This document shows, piece by piece, positions 35,045 to 43,361 of a DNA stretch of 64,000 nt. Source of the DNA: Pseudomonas sp. PB101 (lineage in GTDB: Bacteria; Pseudomonadota; Gammaproteobacteria; Pseudomonadales; Pseudomonadaceae); contig NZ_RWIR01000052.1 in NCBI RefSeq assembly GCF_009764265.1, positions 186,001 through 250,000 on the forward strand, given 5' to 3'. Below the pieces are notes generated by a model. It ran no database searches. It was not told the DNA's origin and saw nothing but the letters and a program-made list of their open reading frames with translations. Within the stretch, counting starts at the first letter, position 1, and each line of letters opens with the position of its first letter. Position numbers and translations under genes: made by a program.

Positions 35045-36385
35045 TCAATCGAGCATCAACACCTTGGCCAGGACGATCTTCGGCCCCTTCATTTTCTTGA
35101 TGATGATCCGCAGGCCTTCGACTTCCAGCACTTCTTCCTCTTCCGGAACGCGCTTGAGGCTTTCATAGACCAACCCGGCAAGGGTTTCGGCTTCGACGTG
35201 GTCGAGATCGATGCCCAGCAGCCGTTCTACCTTGAACAGTGGTGTATCACCGCGCACCAGCAGCTTGCCCGGCTGATACGCGAGGATTCCGCGTTCGGCC
35301 TTGCGGTGTTCGTCCTGAATGTCGCCCACCAGCACTTCCAGCACGTCTTCCATGGTCAGGTAGCCGATGATGTTGCCATCGGCCTCTTCGACCACGGCGA
35401 AGTGCGAGCCGCCCTTGCGGAACTGCTCCAGCAACTGCGACAGCGGCATGTGTCGCGACACGCGCTCCAGCGGGCGGGTCAGTTCGGCGAGGTTGAACGA
35501 CTCGGGAATGTGGTCCAGCGCCGCCAGTTCCAGCAGCAGATCCTTGATGTGCAGCAGGCCGACGAACTCCTGGCGCTCGCTGTCGTACACCGGATAGCGG
35601 CTGAACTTGTGGCGACGGAACATCGCCAGGATCTGCTTGAGCGGCGCGTTGAACTCCAGGGTCACCAGGTCTTCGCGGGAGTTGGCCCAGTCGACCACTT
35701 CCAGTTCGCCCATTTCCACAGCGGAGGCCAACACACGCATGCCTTGGTCGCTCGGGTCCTGGCCACGGCTGGAGTGCAGGATCAGCTTGAGTTCTTCACG
35801 GCTGTAGTGATGCTCGTGATGCGGGCCGGGCTCACCTTGCCCGGCAATGCGCAGGATGGTGTTGGCACTGGCGTTGAGCAGGTAGATGGCCGGGTACATG
35901 GCCCAGTAGAACAGGTACAGCGGCACGGCGGTCCACAGCGACAGCAATTCGGGTTTGCGGATCGCCCAGGATTTCGGGGCCAGTTCGCCGACCACGATGT
36001 GCAGGTACGAAATGATGAAGAACGCGGTGAAGAACGATACGCCCTTGACGATCTCGGCCGACTCGACGCCAACGGCGCTCAGCAACGGTTCGAGAATGTG
36101 CGCAAACGCCGGCTCGCCGACCCAGCCAAGGCCCAGCGACGCGAGGGTGATACCCAATTGGCACGCCGACAGGTAGGCATCGAGCTGACTGTGCACGGTG
36201 CGCAGGATGTGCCCGCGCCAGCCGTTCTGTTCAGCGATGGCCTCGACCCGGGTCGAGCGCAGCTTGACCATGGCAAATTCCGCCGCAACGAAAAATCCGT
36301 TGAGCAAAACCAGGATCAGAGCAAAAAGAATCATGCCGAAGTCGGCGAAAATTGTAGCGAGGGACAAGCCAGGGGAAGGGTCCAT
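35045..36385 (-). CDS. CNNM/CorC-family membrane protein (DUF21-CBS-CBS-CorC_HlyC)
   Basis: This 446-aa inner-membrane protein has a DUF21/CNNM membrane domain (~residues 15-200; LNGFFVAAEFAMVKLRSTR, GITLASLGLGWVGEPAF), two CBS motifs (~220-345) and a C-terminal CorC_HlyC domain (~360-440). Homologues are called 'hemolysin family' and are linked to Mg2+/Co2+ efflux or resistance; a haemolysin activity is not implied. The ATG at 36385 gives a full first TM; its ribosome site is weak. It lies next to phoR in the same orientation, as in P. aeruginosa, but is probably transcribed separately. Confidence 0.88.
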   Translation of the reverse strand: MDPSPGLSLATIFADFGMILFALILVLLNGFFVAAEFAMVKLRSTRVEAIAEQNGWRGHILRTVHSQLDAYLSACQLGITLASLGLGWVGEPAFAHILEPLLSAVGVESAEIVKGVSFFTAFFIISYLHIVVGELAPKSWAIRKPELLSLWTAVPLYLFYWAMYPAIYLLNASANTILRIAGQGEPGPHHEHHYSREELKLILHSSRGQDPSDQGMRVLASAVEMGELEVVDWANSREDLVTLEFNAPLKQILAMFRRHKFSRYPVYDSERQEFVGLLHIKDLLLELAALDHIPESFNLAELTRPLERVSRHMPLSQLLEQFRKGGSHFAVVEEADGNIIGYLTMEDVLEVLVGDIQDEHRKAERGILAYQPGKLLVRGDTPLFKVERLLGIDLDHVEAETLAGLVYESLKRVPEEEEVLEVEGLRIIIKKMKGPKIVLAKVLMLD

Positions 36386-36508
36386 GATGGAGTTTTGCGG
36401 GTTCCGTGTATTCGAAAGGGAAGAAAAAGCCGCGCCTGAAAGGCAGGCACAAGTCAGCCAATGTAGCGGCTGACTGGCCCGTTGCCTAGTGGCGCGTGCT
36501 GGCCGGTA

Positions 36509-37831
36509 TCAGTCAGCGGTGCTGATCACCCGGGATTTGGTGACCTGGGCCGGGGCAAAGTGGCAGGTAAAGGTACTGCCGTGGCCCGGTACGCTGCTGA
36601 TTTCCATCCGTGCCCGATGTCGTAACAAAACGTGTTTGACGATCGCCAGCCCCAGGCCGGTGCCCCCGGTGTTGGAGTTGCGGCTGGAGTCGACGCGGTA
36701 GAAGCGTTCGGTCAGGCGCGGCAGGTGTTTGTTATCGATGCCGATCCCGGAATCCTGCACGCTCAGGTGCGCCCCCTGGTCATCGCCCCACCAGCGGATG
36801 CGGATATTGCCTTCGGCCGGGGTGTACTTCACCGCGTTGAACACCAGGTTGGAAAACGCGCTGCGCAACTCCGCTTCGCTGCCCTTGAGCAGAATCGTCG
36901 GGTCGGCTTCCAGGGTGATCTTCTGGTTTTTCTGGCCGGACAACTGCTGCGCATCGCTCTTGATCGATTGCAGCAGGCCATCGATCGGCACCGGCTGGTT
37001 GTCCGACGGATAATCGGTGGCTTCCAGCTTGGCCAGCAACAGCAAGTCGTTGAGCAGTGTCTGCATGCGGCCGCCCTGTTGCTGCATCTGCTGCAGGGCA
37101 CGGCTCCAGCGCGGGTTCACCTCGTCGACGTTATCGAGCAGGGTTTCCAGGTAACCGCAGATCACCGTCAAGGGTGTGCGCAGTTCATGGGAAACGTTGG
37201 CGATGAAGTCTTTGCGCATCTGTTCCAGCTGATGGATGCGCGTCACATCGCGCACCAGCATCAGGTGCTCGTTGTTGCCGTAGCGGGTGATGTACAGCTG
37301 GATGCGCACGCGGTCGTTGGTCGGCGAGGGGATTTCCAGCGGCTCGGCGTAACTGTCTTGCTCGAAGTATTCCTTGAAGCGCGGATGACGCACCAGGTTG
37401 GTCACCGGTTGGCCGCTGTCCTGCGGGGTCTTGAGGCCCAGCAGGGTTTCAGCGGCGCGGTTCCACCATTCCAGGTTGCCGTCGGTGTCGAGCATGATCA
37501 CCGCGTCTTTCAGCGCGGCGGTGGACTCCTGAACCCGGTCGATCACCGCTTGCAGGCGTCCGCGTACCCGTTGGTCGCGGCGCTGCAGATGGTAGATGCT
37601 GTCGAACACCTCGCCCCACAGGCCATAGCCGTCGGGTGGCGCTTCATCGGGTTTGTGCAGGCGCAGCCACTCATGCAGACGCAGCAATTGCTTGAGGGTC
37701 CAGGCCAGGTAAAGACCCAGGCCTGCGGCGAGGCTCCAGCCGTAGTAGCCGGTGACCAGGCCGATCACCAGGCAGGCGGTGACCAGCAGCAGCATGTGGC
37801 GAATCAGGGTGCCATGCCAGTTTTGGTTCAC
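36509..37831 (-). CDS. phoR: Phosphate regulon sensor histidine kinase
   Basis: This 440-aa kinase senses phosphate status through Pst-PhoU and phosphorylates PhoB. It has N-terminal TM segments without a large periplasmic domain (~12-50), a PAS domain (~100-200; VIMLDTDGNLEWWN), the H-box NVSHELRTP with His215, and the ATPase N, G1 and G2 boxes (NLVFNAVKYTP, DSGIGI, GGTGLGLAIVKH). It is 39 bases downstream of phoB in the same operon. Confidence 0.97.
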   Translation of the reverse strand: MNQNWHGTLIRHMLLLVTACLVIGLVTGYYGWSLAAGLGLYLAWTLKQLLRLHEWLRLHKPDEAPPDGYGLWGEVFDSIYHLQRRDQRVRGRLQAVIDRVQESTAALKDAVIMLDTDGNLEWWNRAAETLLGLKTPQDSGQPVTNLVRHPRFKEYFEQDSYAEPLEIPSPTNDRVRIQLYITRYGNNEHLMLVRDVTRIHQLEQMRKDFIANVSHELRTPLTVICGYLETLLDNVDEVNPRWSRALQQMQQQGGRMQTLLNDLLLLAKLEATDYPSDNQPVPIDGLLQSIKSDAQQLSGQKNQKITLEADPTILLKGSEAELRSAFSNLVFNAVKYTPAEGNIRIRWWGDDQGAHLSVQDSGIGIDNKHLPRLTERFYRVDSSRNSNTGGTGLGLAIVKHVLLRHRARMEISSVPGHGSTFTCHFAPAQVTKSRVISTAD

Positions 37832-37870
37832 GAAAAAAATACGTCCTTGAAAGTGGAACCGCTGCGATCA

Positions 37871-38560
37871 TCAGGCCTTGGTCGAGAACCGGTAGCCAGT
37901 GCCGCGCACGGTTTGTACCAGATTTTCGTAAGCATCGCCGAGGGCTTTGCGCAGGCGCCGAATGTGCACGTCGACCGTGCGCTCTTCAACGTAGACGTTG
38001 CCGCCCCAGACCTGATCCAGCAACTGCCCGCGCGTGTAGGCGCGCTCCTGGTGGGTCATGAAGAATTGCAGCAGGCGGTATTCGGTCGGGCCCATCTCGG
38101 CAGGACGGCCGTCGATGGTCACGCGGTGGCTGATCGGGTCCAGCAGCAGGCCGCCGACTTCGATCTGCGCCTCGCCATCGGTCGGGCCGGCACGGCGCAG
38201 CACGGCCTTCAGGCGCGCCACCAGCTCACGGGGGGAAAACGGCTTGGTGATGTAGTCGTCGGCGCCGACTTCCAGACCCTGGATCTTGTTGTCCTCCTCA
38301 CCCTTGGCGGTGAGCATGATGATCGGGATGTCCCCGGTCAGTTCATCACGCTTGAGGCGACGGGCCAGCTCGATGCCGGACGTGCCGGGCAGCATCCAGT
38401 CGAGCAGGATCAGGTCCGGTTTGCGGTCGACGATAATGGCGTGGGCCTGCTGGGAGTTCTCAGCCTCCAGGCAGTCATAGCCGGCCATTTCCAACGCAAC
38501 GGCGATCATTTCGCGAATAGGCGCTTCGTCGTCGACGATCAGAATGCTCCTGCCAACCAT
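37871..38560 (-). CDS. phoB: Phosphate regulon response regulator
   Basis: This 229-aa OmpR-type activator binds Pho boxes such as those before pstS, pstC and phoB itself. The receiver domain carries D10-D11 and the phospho-acceptor D54 (LLDWMLPGTSG), and the C-terminal winged helix ends with RTVDVHIRRLRKALG and VRGTGYRFS. A Pho box and TATCTA -10 lie upstream on the minus strand, so the operon is autoregulated. Confidence 0.97.
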   Translation of the reverse strand: MVGRSILIVDDEAPIREMIAVALEMAGYDCLEAENSQQAHAIIVDRKPDLILLDWMLPGTSGIELARRLKRDELTGDIPIIMLTAKGEEDNKIQGLEVGADDYITKPFSPRELVARLKAVLRRAGPTDGEAQIEVGGLLLDPISHRVTIDGRPAEMGPTEYRLLQFFMTHQERAYTRGQLLDQVWGGNVYVEERTVDVHIRRLRKALGDAYENLVQTVRGTGYRFSTKA

Positions 38561-38614
38561 GCCCTTAATCCTCTTGTCATTTAACTGTCTTGCGCCGCAT
38601 TAGATAACGGAAAT

Positions 38615-38632
38615 ATTGCAGTCGTGTGACAG
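38615..38632 (-). promoter_or_regulatory. Pho box upstream of phoB
   Basis: On the minus strand CTGTCAC-ACGA-CTGCAAT matches the PhoB site in 11 of 14 half-site positions. TATCTA at 38601-38606 follows at the right distance for a -10. Confidence 0.7.
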
Positions 38633-38713
38633 TATTTTAGTCGGTCGGCGATTGGCTGGATCCTGGACTAAGCTTTAAGTCCGAATCCTGACAACCACAA
38701 AAGGAAGGTTTCC

Positions 38714-39106
38714 ATGAAGCAATCCTCGTTTTCCTTTAAAACCCTGCTGTTGGCGACTGCGCTTTCCTTGCCGGCCATGGCCTTCGCGGCTGATCCTGTG
38801 ATGATGAAAGACGGCATGATGGTCGACCATAAGGGCATGACCTTGTACACGTTCGACAAGGACACTGGCGGCAAGTCTGTGTGCACGGGTGAGTGCGCAG
38901 ATCACTGGCCACCGTTCAAGGCGGAGGCGGGCGCCAAGGCCGAGGGTAAGTGGTCGGTCGTCAAGCGTGACGATGGCACGATGCAGTGGGCTTACGATGG
39001 CAAGCCGCTGTACTACTACGACGACGACAAGAAGCCAGGAGACAAGACGGGCGACAAAAAAGGGGAAAAATGGCACATCATCACCAACTCCGGGCCGAAG
39101 ATGTAA
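38714..39106 (+). CDS. Secreted-repeat (COG4315-type) exported protein
   Basis: This 130-aa protein has a signal peptide (MKQSSFSFKTLLLATALSLPAMAFA) and two copies of the short repeat with the Yx(F/W/Y)xxD pattern (LYTFDKD and LYYYDDD), plus CTGECADHWPPF, all features of the 'secreted repeat of unknown function' family. It is exported to the periplasm; there is no lipobox Cys at the cleavage site. AAAGGAAGG precedes the ATG. It is divergent from phoB, so phosphate control is possible but no Pho box faces it. Function unknown. Confidence 0.85.
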   Translation: MKQSSFSFKTLLLATALSLPAMAFAADPVMMKDGMMVDHKGMTLYTFDKDTGGKSVCTGECADHWPPFKAEAGAKAEGKWSVVKRDDGTMQWAYDGKPLYYYDDDKKPGDKTGDKKGEKWHIITNSGPKM

Positions 39107-39114
39107 GCCCCATG

Positions 39115-39151
39115 GCAGTTGGCGTAGCCGGATGCAGGCTGCGCCAGCTGC
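39115..39151. terminator. Imperfect stem-loop between the secreted-repeat gene and ubiA
   Basis: GCAGTTGGCG..AGCC and GGCT..CGCCAGCTGC form a long, nearly perfect stem between two converging stops. No T-run follows in either direction; bidirectional termination is a guess. Confidence 0.4.
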
Positions 39152-39157
39152 TACAAG

Positions 39158-40048
39158 TCAACGCATCGCGTAATCCAGCACAATCCCGACGAAAATCGCC
39201 AAACCCGCCCAGTGATTGTGCAGAAACGCCTTGAAGCAACGCATCCGGTCTTTGCCTCGGGTGTACCAGAACTCCCACGCAAAGCAGCCCGCCGCCACCA
39301 GTAATCCGAGGTGGAACCAGCCTCCAAGGTCGAACTTCGACCCCGCCAGCAACAGGCAACCCAGCGCCAACCCTTGCAGGGTCAGGATGATCGCCCGGTC
39401 CGCATCGCCGAACAGGATTGCCGTGGATTTCACGCCGATCTTCAGGTCGTCATCGCGGTCGGTCATCGCGTAATAGGTGTCATAACCCACGGTCCACATC
39501 AGGTTGGCGATCCACAGCAGCCAGGCGACAGCCGGCAGCTCACCGGTTTCTGCCGTGAACGCCATCGGCATCCCCCAGGAAAACGCCGCGCCCAGCACCA
39601 CTTGCGGGTAATAGGTGTAACGCTTCATGAACGGGTAACTGAACGCCAGCGCCAGGCCGCCCAATGACAGCCAGATGGTCGCGGCATTGGTGCACAGCAC
39701 CAGCAGGAAACTTGCACCCATCAGCAACGCGAAGAACACCAGCGCCTCTTTGGAGCTGATCTTGCCGCTTACCAGTGGGCGTTGCTCGGTACGTTTCACA
39801 TGGCCATCGACCTTGCGGTCCGCCCAGTCGTTGATCACGCAGCCGCCGGCGCGGGTCAGCACCACGCCGAGGACAAAAATCACGATGTTGGCCAGGGACG
39901 GCGAACCCTTGCCGGCAATCCACAGCGCCCACAGCGTCGGCCAGAGCAGCAGGTAAATGCCGATCGGCTTGTCCATTCGGGTCAGCTGAATGAAGTCCCA
40001 GGCCCGAGGGTTCAGGCGGTTCAAGGACTTGAGCAGGCTTTGGTACAT
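39158..40048 (-). CDS. ubiA: 4-hydroxybenzoate polyprenyltransferase
   Basis: This 296-aa integral membrane enzyme attaches the polyprenyl chain to 4-hydroxybenzoate in ubiquinone synthesis. Both Asp-rich motifs are visible: NDWADRKVDGHVKRT (~residues 75-89) and DTYYAMTDRDDD (~195-206), among about eight hydrophobic segments. The ATG at 40048 is preferred over the longer open frame because it overlaps the ubiC stop (TGATG) and has GGAG upstream. UbiC provides its substrate. Confidence 0.96.
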   Translation of the reverse strand: MYQSLLKSLNRLNPRAWDFIQLTRMDKPIGIYLLLWPTLWALWIAGKGSPSLANIVIFVLGVVLTRAGGCVINDWADRKVDGHVKRTEQRPLVSGKISSKEALVFFALLMGASFLLVLCTNAATIWLSLGGLALAFSYPFMKRYTYYPQVVLGAAFSWGMPMAFTAETGELPAVAWLLWIANLMWTVGYDTYYAMTDRDDDLKIGVKSTAILFGDADRAIILTLQGLALGCLLLAGSKFDLGGWFHLGLLVAAGCFAWEFWYTRGKDRMRCFKAFLHNHWAGLAIFVGIVLDYAMR

Positions 40049-40611
40049 CAACGGTTCTCCGTTTGGGCGCGTGCGGTGTCCCACAGGGAAGGCAGGAAAA
40101 TTTCGGCCACCAGTATGCTCAAGGCGCCCCGATCAAAACGCGAACGGCGTCCCCACAACTCAGGCGCCCGCACTTCGCTCGGCAGCCATTCTTGAGGGTA
40201 ATGACAAACCTCGATCGCCTGACGCTGGAACGCCCGGTCGCAAAACAGCAACTCACCCAGCGAGCGGCTGCCCAGCTCGTCCATGTGCAAGCCGTCACCG
40301 TGCAAGGCACTGCGTGACGCAACGCTGCGGGCGAACACCCACGCCTGGCCATGACCGCGCAGATACACTTCGCGCACCCAGCCTTCACTGCCTTCGGCCA
40401 GGTCCAGCGCGGCGCATTCATCGGCGCGCAGCGGCTGCCAGCCTTCGAGCAGCGGCGTGACGCTGAACGCATCATTCGACAGATGAACAAGGCGTCGGGT
40501 CAGCGAGCCTTCGTCGAAGAGCCAGTCCAGAATGGAGGCGTCGGGGAGGGGCGCCAATTGGCTGCGCGAGAGCCAGAGCGGGACCGGGGAGGGGGATTCT
40601 GTGTGTTGCAC
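40048..40611 (-). CDS. ubiC: Chorismate--pyruvate lyase
   Basis: This 187-aa enzyme splits chorismate into 4-hydroxybenzoate and pyruvate, the first committed ubiquinone step. Family positions include the arginine in GWVREVYLRG, LGELLF (~residue 128) and the C-terminal ELWGRRSRF with a glutamate in LVAEIFLP. It is translationally coupled to ubiA, with the stop and start overlapping by one base. Confidence 0.93.
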   Translation of the reverse strand: MQHTESPSPVPLWLSRSQLAPLPDASILDWLFDEGSLTRRLVHLSNDAFSVTPLLEGWQPLRADECAALDLAEGSEGWVREVYLRGHGQAWVFARSVASRSALHGDGLHMDELGSRSLGELLFCDRAFQRQAIEVCHYPQEWLPSEVRAPELWGRRSRFDRGALSILVAEIFLPSLWDTARAQTENR

Positions 40612-40811
40612 AATGAGTCATTATTGGCAGCAAATGAGGCGGCGAGCTTAACATGTCAGCCGCCGATGTTGATTGAATTGCCCCGCCGTTGCGCCGAACA
40701 GGCTTGCATCTGCCCGGCCCCATCAGTACAAAACGCCCTGAGCCGGACGGCAGCGCTGCAACCAACGACCGTCCGGCCGGCAAAACGCCTGAACCCTGAG
40801 GAAGTACCTGA

Positions 40812-40979
40812 ATGAAAAAGTGGCAATGTATCGTCTGCGGCCTGATCTACAACGAAGCCGACGGTTGGCCGGATGACGGCATTGTGCCGGGCACTCGTTG
40901 GGAAGACGTCCCGGCAGACTGGCTGTGCCCCGACTGCGGCGTGGGCAAGATGGATTTCGAAATGATCGAAATCAACTGA
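40812..40979 (+). CDS. rubA: Rubredoxin
   Basis: This 55-aa protein binds one iron through two Cys pairs: WQCIVCGLIYNEADGWPDDG and WLCPDCGVGK. It carries electrons from rubredoxin reductase to alkane hydroxylases or in peroxide defence. It is the AlkG2-type, electron-transferring form by its sequence spacing. CTGAGGAAG precedes the ATG. The reductase gene follows after 22 bases, so the two form an operon; P. aeruginosa has two rubredoxin genes at this position, only one is seen here. Confidence 0.95.
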   Translation: MKKWQCIVCGLIYNEADGWPDDGIVPGTRWEDVPADWLCPDCGVGKMDFEMIEIN

Positions 40980-41001
40980 TAAAAGACAAGAGGAGTCAGG
41001 A

Positions 41002-42150
41002 ATGAACGCACCTGTGGTCATCGTGGGAACCGGGCTGGCTGGCTATAACGTCGCCCGCGAGTTTCGCAAGCTCGACAGCGAAACCCCGCTGCTATTGATT
41101 ACCGCCGATGACGGGCGCTCCTACTCCAAGCCGATGCTCTCTACCGGCTTCGGCAAAAACAAGGATGCCGACGGCCTGAGCATGGCCGAACCCGGCGCCA
41201 TGGCCGAACAGCTCAAGGCCGAAATTCGCACCCACACGCGCATCAGCGGCATCGACCCGGGCCACAAGCGCCTGTGGATCGGTGAAGAAGCAGTGATCTA
41301 CCGCGATCTGATCCTGGCCTGGGGCGCCGAAACCGTGCGCGTGCCGATTGAAGGCGATGCGGCGGATTGCGTGTTCCCCATCAACGACCTGGAAGACTAC
41401 GCACGCTTTCGTGCGGCAGCCGCCGGCAAGCGCCGCGTGCTGCTGCTCGGCGCCGGCTTGATCGGCTGCGAGTTCGCCAACGACCTGACCCTGGGTGGCT
41501 TTGAGGTGCAACTGGTGGCGCCGTGTGAGCAAGTCATGCCGACCCTGCTGCACCCGGCGGCAGCGGCTGCGGTGCAGGCGGGCCTTGAAAGCCTCGGCGC
41601 GCGTTTCCACCTGGGGCCGGTGCTCAATCGCCTGCAACGCGTGGCGGACGGCCTCGAAGCGCACCTGTCCGATAGCCAGGTGATCCCGTGCGACGTGGTG
41701 GTCTCGGCCATTGGCCTGCGCCCCCGGGTTGACCTCGCGGCTGCGGCCGGTCTGCAGGTCAACCGCGGCGTCATGGTCGACCGACACCTGAAGACCTCCC
41801 ACGCCAACATCTACGCCCTGGGCGATTGTGCCGAGGTCGACGGCTTGAATCTGTTGTACGTCATGCCCTTGATGAGCTGTGCGCGAGCCTTGGCGCAAAC
41901 CCTGGCCGGCAACCCGACCGCCGTCACCTATGGCCCGATGCCGATCACCGTTAAAACCCCGGTGTGTCCTTTGGTGGTGTCCCCGCCGCCACGGGGCGCA
42001 GAGGGCATCTGGACAGTCGAAGGGCAGGGCGCCGACATCAAGGTTTTATGCCGTGATGCCGCGGGCAAGCTGCTCGGTTACGCACTCACGGGTGCCGCCG
42101 TAATGGAAAAACTGGCCCTGAACAAAGAGCTTCCGGCCCTGCTGGCATAA
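41002..42150 (+). CDS. Rubredoxin--NAD(P)+ reductase (FAD-dependent)
   Basis: This 382-aa two-dinucleotide-domain flavoprotein passes electrons from NAD(P)H to rubredoxin. It has the FAD-binding VIVGTGLAGYNVAREFR at the N-terminus, the NAD(P)-binding VLLLGAGLIGCEFANDL (~residues 147-163) and the second FAD motif ANIYALGDCAEVDG (~270). AGAGGAGT precedes the ATG. Its neighbour is rubredoxin. No alkane hydroxylase gene is in the window, so the redox partner is unknown. It corresponds to PA5349. Confidence 0.93.
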   Translation: MNAPVVIVGTGLAGYNVAREFRKLDSETPLLLITADDGRSYSKPMLSTGFGKNKDADGLSMAEPGAMAEQLKAEIRTHTRISGIDPGHKRLWIGEEAVIYRDLILAWGAETVRVPIEGDAADCVFPINDLEDYARFRAAAAGKRRVLLLGAGLIGCEFANDLTLGGFEVQLVAPCEQVMPTLLHPAAAAAVQAGLESLGARFHLGPVLNRLQRVADGLEAHLSDSQVIPCDVVVSAIGLRPRVDLAAAAGLQVNRGVMVDRHLKTSHANIYALGDCAEVDGLNLLYVMPLMSCARALAQTLAGNPTAVTYGPMPITVKTPVCPLVVSPPPRGAEGIWTVEGQGADIKVLCRDAAGKLLGYALTGAAVMEKLALNKELPALLA

Positions 42151-42310
42151 ATACCGGTCGTTCTGTCGGAATCACCCCCCTTTTGCCCCAACAAAGGCCG
42201 CGCCGATACTGGCGCGGCTCGTCACTGCGTGCCATCCTCACTCCCGTCTGCCGCAGAGTAGAGCACCTGCGGCGCTTTTGGCGCTGCTCCGCAGAGGGCA
42301 GCACGGACAT

Positions 42311-42322
42311 AACAACAACAAA
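42311..42322 (+). promoter_or_regulatory. Possible Hfq/Crc CA-motif in the HU leader
   Basis: AACAACAACAAA lies six bases upstream of the AAAGGGG ribosome site of the HU gene, fitting AAnAAnAAnAA. The role is inferred. Confidence 0.45.
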
Positions 42323-42344
42323 CCGTCAAAGGGGCTTCACTCAT

Positions 42345-42620
42345 ATGCGTAAACCAGACCTCGCTGCAGCTATTGCTGAAAAAGCAGACCTCACCAAAGA
42401 ACAAGCCAACCGCGTTCTCAACGCCGTTCTGGAAGAAATCACCGGTGCCCTGCACCGCAAAGACAGCGTGACGCTGGTGGGCTTCGGCACCTTCCTGCAA
42501 CGCCATCGCGGTGCCCGCACCGGCAAAAACCCGCAAACCGGCGAGCCCGTCAAAATCAAGGCCAGCAACACCGTTGCGTTCAAGCCGGGCAAGTCGTTGA
42601 AGGACAGCGTCAATCCGTAA
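42345..42620 (+). CDS. HU-family DNA-binding protein
   Basis: This 91-aa nucleoid protein has the HU fold: N-terminal helices (LAAAIAEKADLTKEQANRVLN) and the DNA-binding arm with GFGTFLQRHRGARTGKNPQTGE, where the conserved RxGxNPxTGE motif sits, near residues 46-67. The ATG at 42345 follows AAAGGGG and is used instead of the long open frame from 42183. It is monocistronic, with a clear terminator. It corresponds to PA5348, a second HU-like gene besides hupB. Confidence 0.95.
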   Translation: MRKPDLAAAIAEKADLTKEQANRVLNAVLEEITGALHRKDSVTLVGFGTFLQRHRGARTGKNPQTGEPVKIKASNTVAFKPGKSLKDSVNP

Positions 42621-42658
42621 TCAGTATCGACCTCCCGCATGCGGGAAGCGGACAAGGA

Positions 42659-42694
42659 ATGGGCACGCCAACCAGGTTGGGTGCCCATTTTTTA
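42659..42694 (+). terminator. Rho-independent terminator of the HU gene
   Basis: ATGGGCAC, a GCCAACC..GGTTGG inner stem and TGCCCAT are followed by TTTTTT, 38 bases after the HU stop. Confidence 0.9.
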
Positions 42695-42720
42695 TGGGAC
42701 GCGAAAGGCAATGCGATCAC

Positions 42721-42734
42721 TGTAGGAGCCGGCA
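42721..42734 (+). repeat. REP fragment
   Basis: TGTAGGAGCCGGCA is the left half of a REP core, broken after GGC. No partner is nearby. Confidence 0.6.
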
Positions 42735-42879
42735 AGTATCCTGCGTTAAGAAAGTGTGACTTGGCAGTCATCATGCGGCAAATGTAGCTCATCTTCTTCT
42801 AACGTAACTCGAAGGTGGCGTTCTGTTTGTAAGTCGCTACACTGCCCCGGCCGTTCATTTTTCTCTTGAGGCTGTGCGC

Positions 42880-43263
42880 ATGAAATTTCGTTTTCTGCTG
42901 TGGATGCTGGGTTTGTTGATGGGTAAGGCCAGCCGGACCAATCCGGCGTTTCAGCAGCAGTTGGGTGATAAGGACCTGGTGTTTCAGCTACAGACCCTGG
43001 ACGGGAAAGTGGCGCGGCATTTCCGCGTGAAGGACCAGCGCATCACCAGCCAATCGGGCGTGCATACCGAGCCTGCGTTTGCGATTGCCTTCAAAGACGC
43101 CGCGTACGGCTTTGCCACGATGCAGGCGAAGAACAAGCAACTGGCGTTCATGACGGGGATTCAGGACAAGTCGATTCAGATCAAGGGCAACCCGGCGCTG
43201 GTGATCTGGTTCCAGGGGTTGACCAAGTATTTGAAGCCGAAGAAGGCCCAGCCGAAGGCTTGA
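42880..43263 (+). CDS. SCP2-like sterol-carrier-domain protein (PA5347-type)
   Basis: This 127-aa protein has an N-terminal hydrophobic stretch (MKFRFLLWMLGLLMGKA) that may anchor it, and a compact domain with the SCP2 pattern (VFQLQTLDGKVARHFRVKDQ, SGVHTEPAFAIAFKDAAYG, IKGNPALVIWFQGLTKYL). SCP2-like domains bind lipids, but the bacterial protein has no known role. A GTG at 42874 is open, but the ATG at 42880 has TTGAGG upstream. It lies alone between HU and the YbaK-HDOD gene. Confidence 0.72.
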   Translation: MKFRFLLWMLGLLMGKASRTNPAFQQQLGDKDLVFQLQTLDGKVARHFRVKDQRITSQSGVHTEPAFAIAFKDAAYGFATMQAKNKQLAFMTGIQDKSIQIKGNPALVIWFQGLTKYLKPKKAQPKA

Positions 43264-43291
43264 GGTCTTTCAGGTAGATCGAGTGATATTC

Positions 43292-43356
43292 ATCGCGGGC
43301 AAGCCCGCTCCCACAGGGATCACCTGAATCCTGTGGGAGCGAGCCTGCTCGCGATT
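43292..43356. repeat. Mixed REP pair between converging genes
   Basis: The left copy is of the GCGGGCAAGCCCGC type, the right of the GCGAGCCTGCTCGC type, inverted, with a ~18-base spacer. The two arms belong to different REP subclasses. Confidence 0.8.
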
Positions 43357-43361
43357 GCTTT

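Noticed and set aside
35045..36385. Haemolysin assignment for the CNNM/CorC protein
   Set aside because: The domain order DUF21-CBS-CBS-CorC fits a metal-transport-associated membrane protein; 'haemolysin' is a historical name only.
36632..38584. 650-aa open frame on the plus strand
   Set aside because: It is antisense to phoR and phoB; no domain and shadow-type composition.
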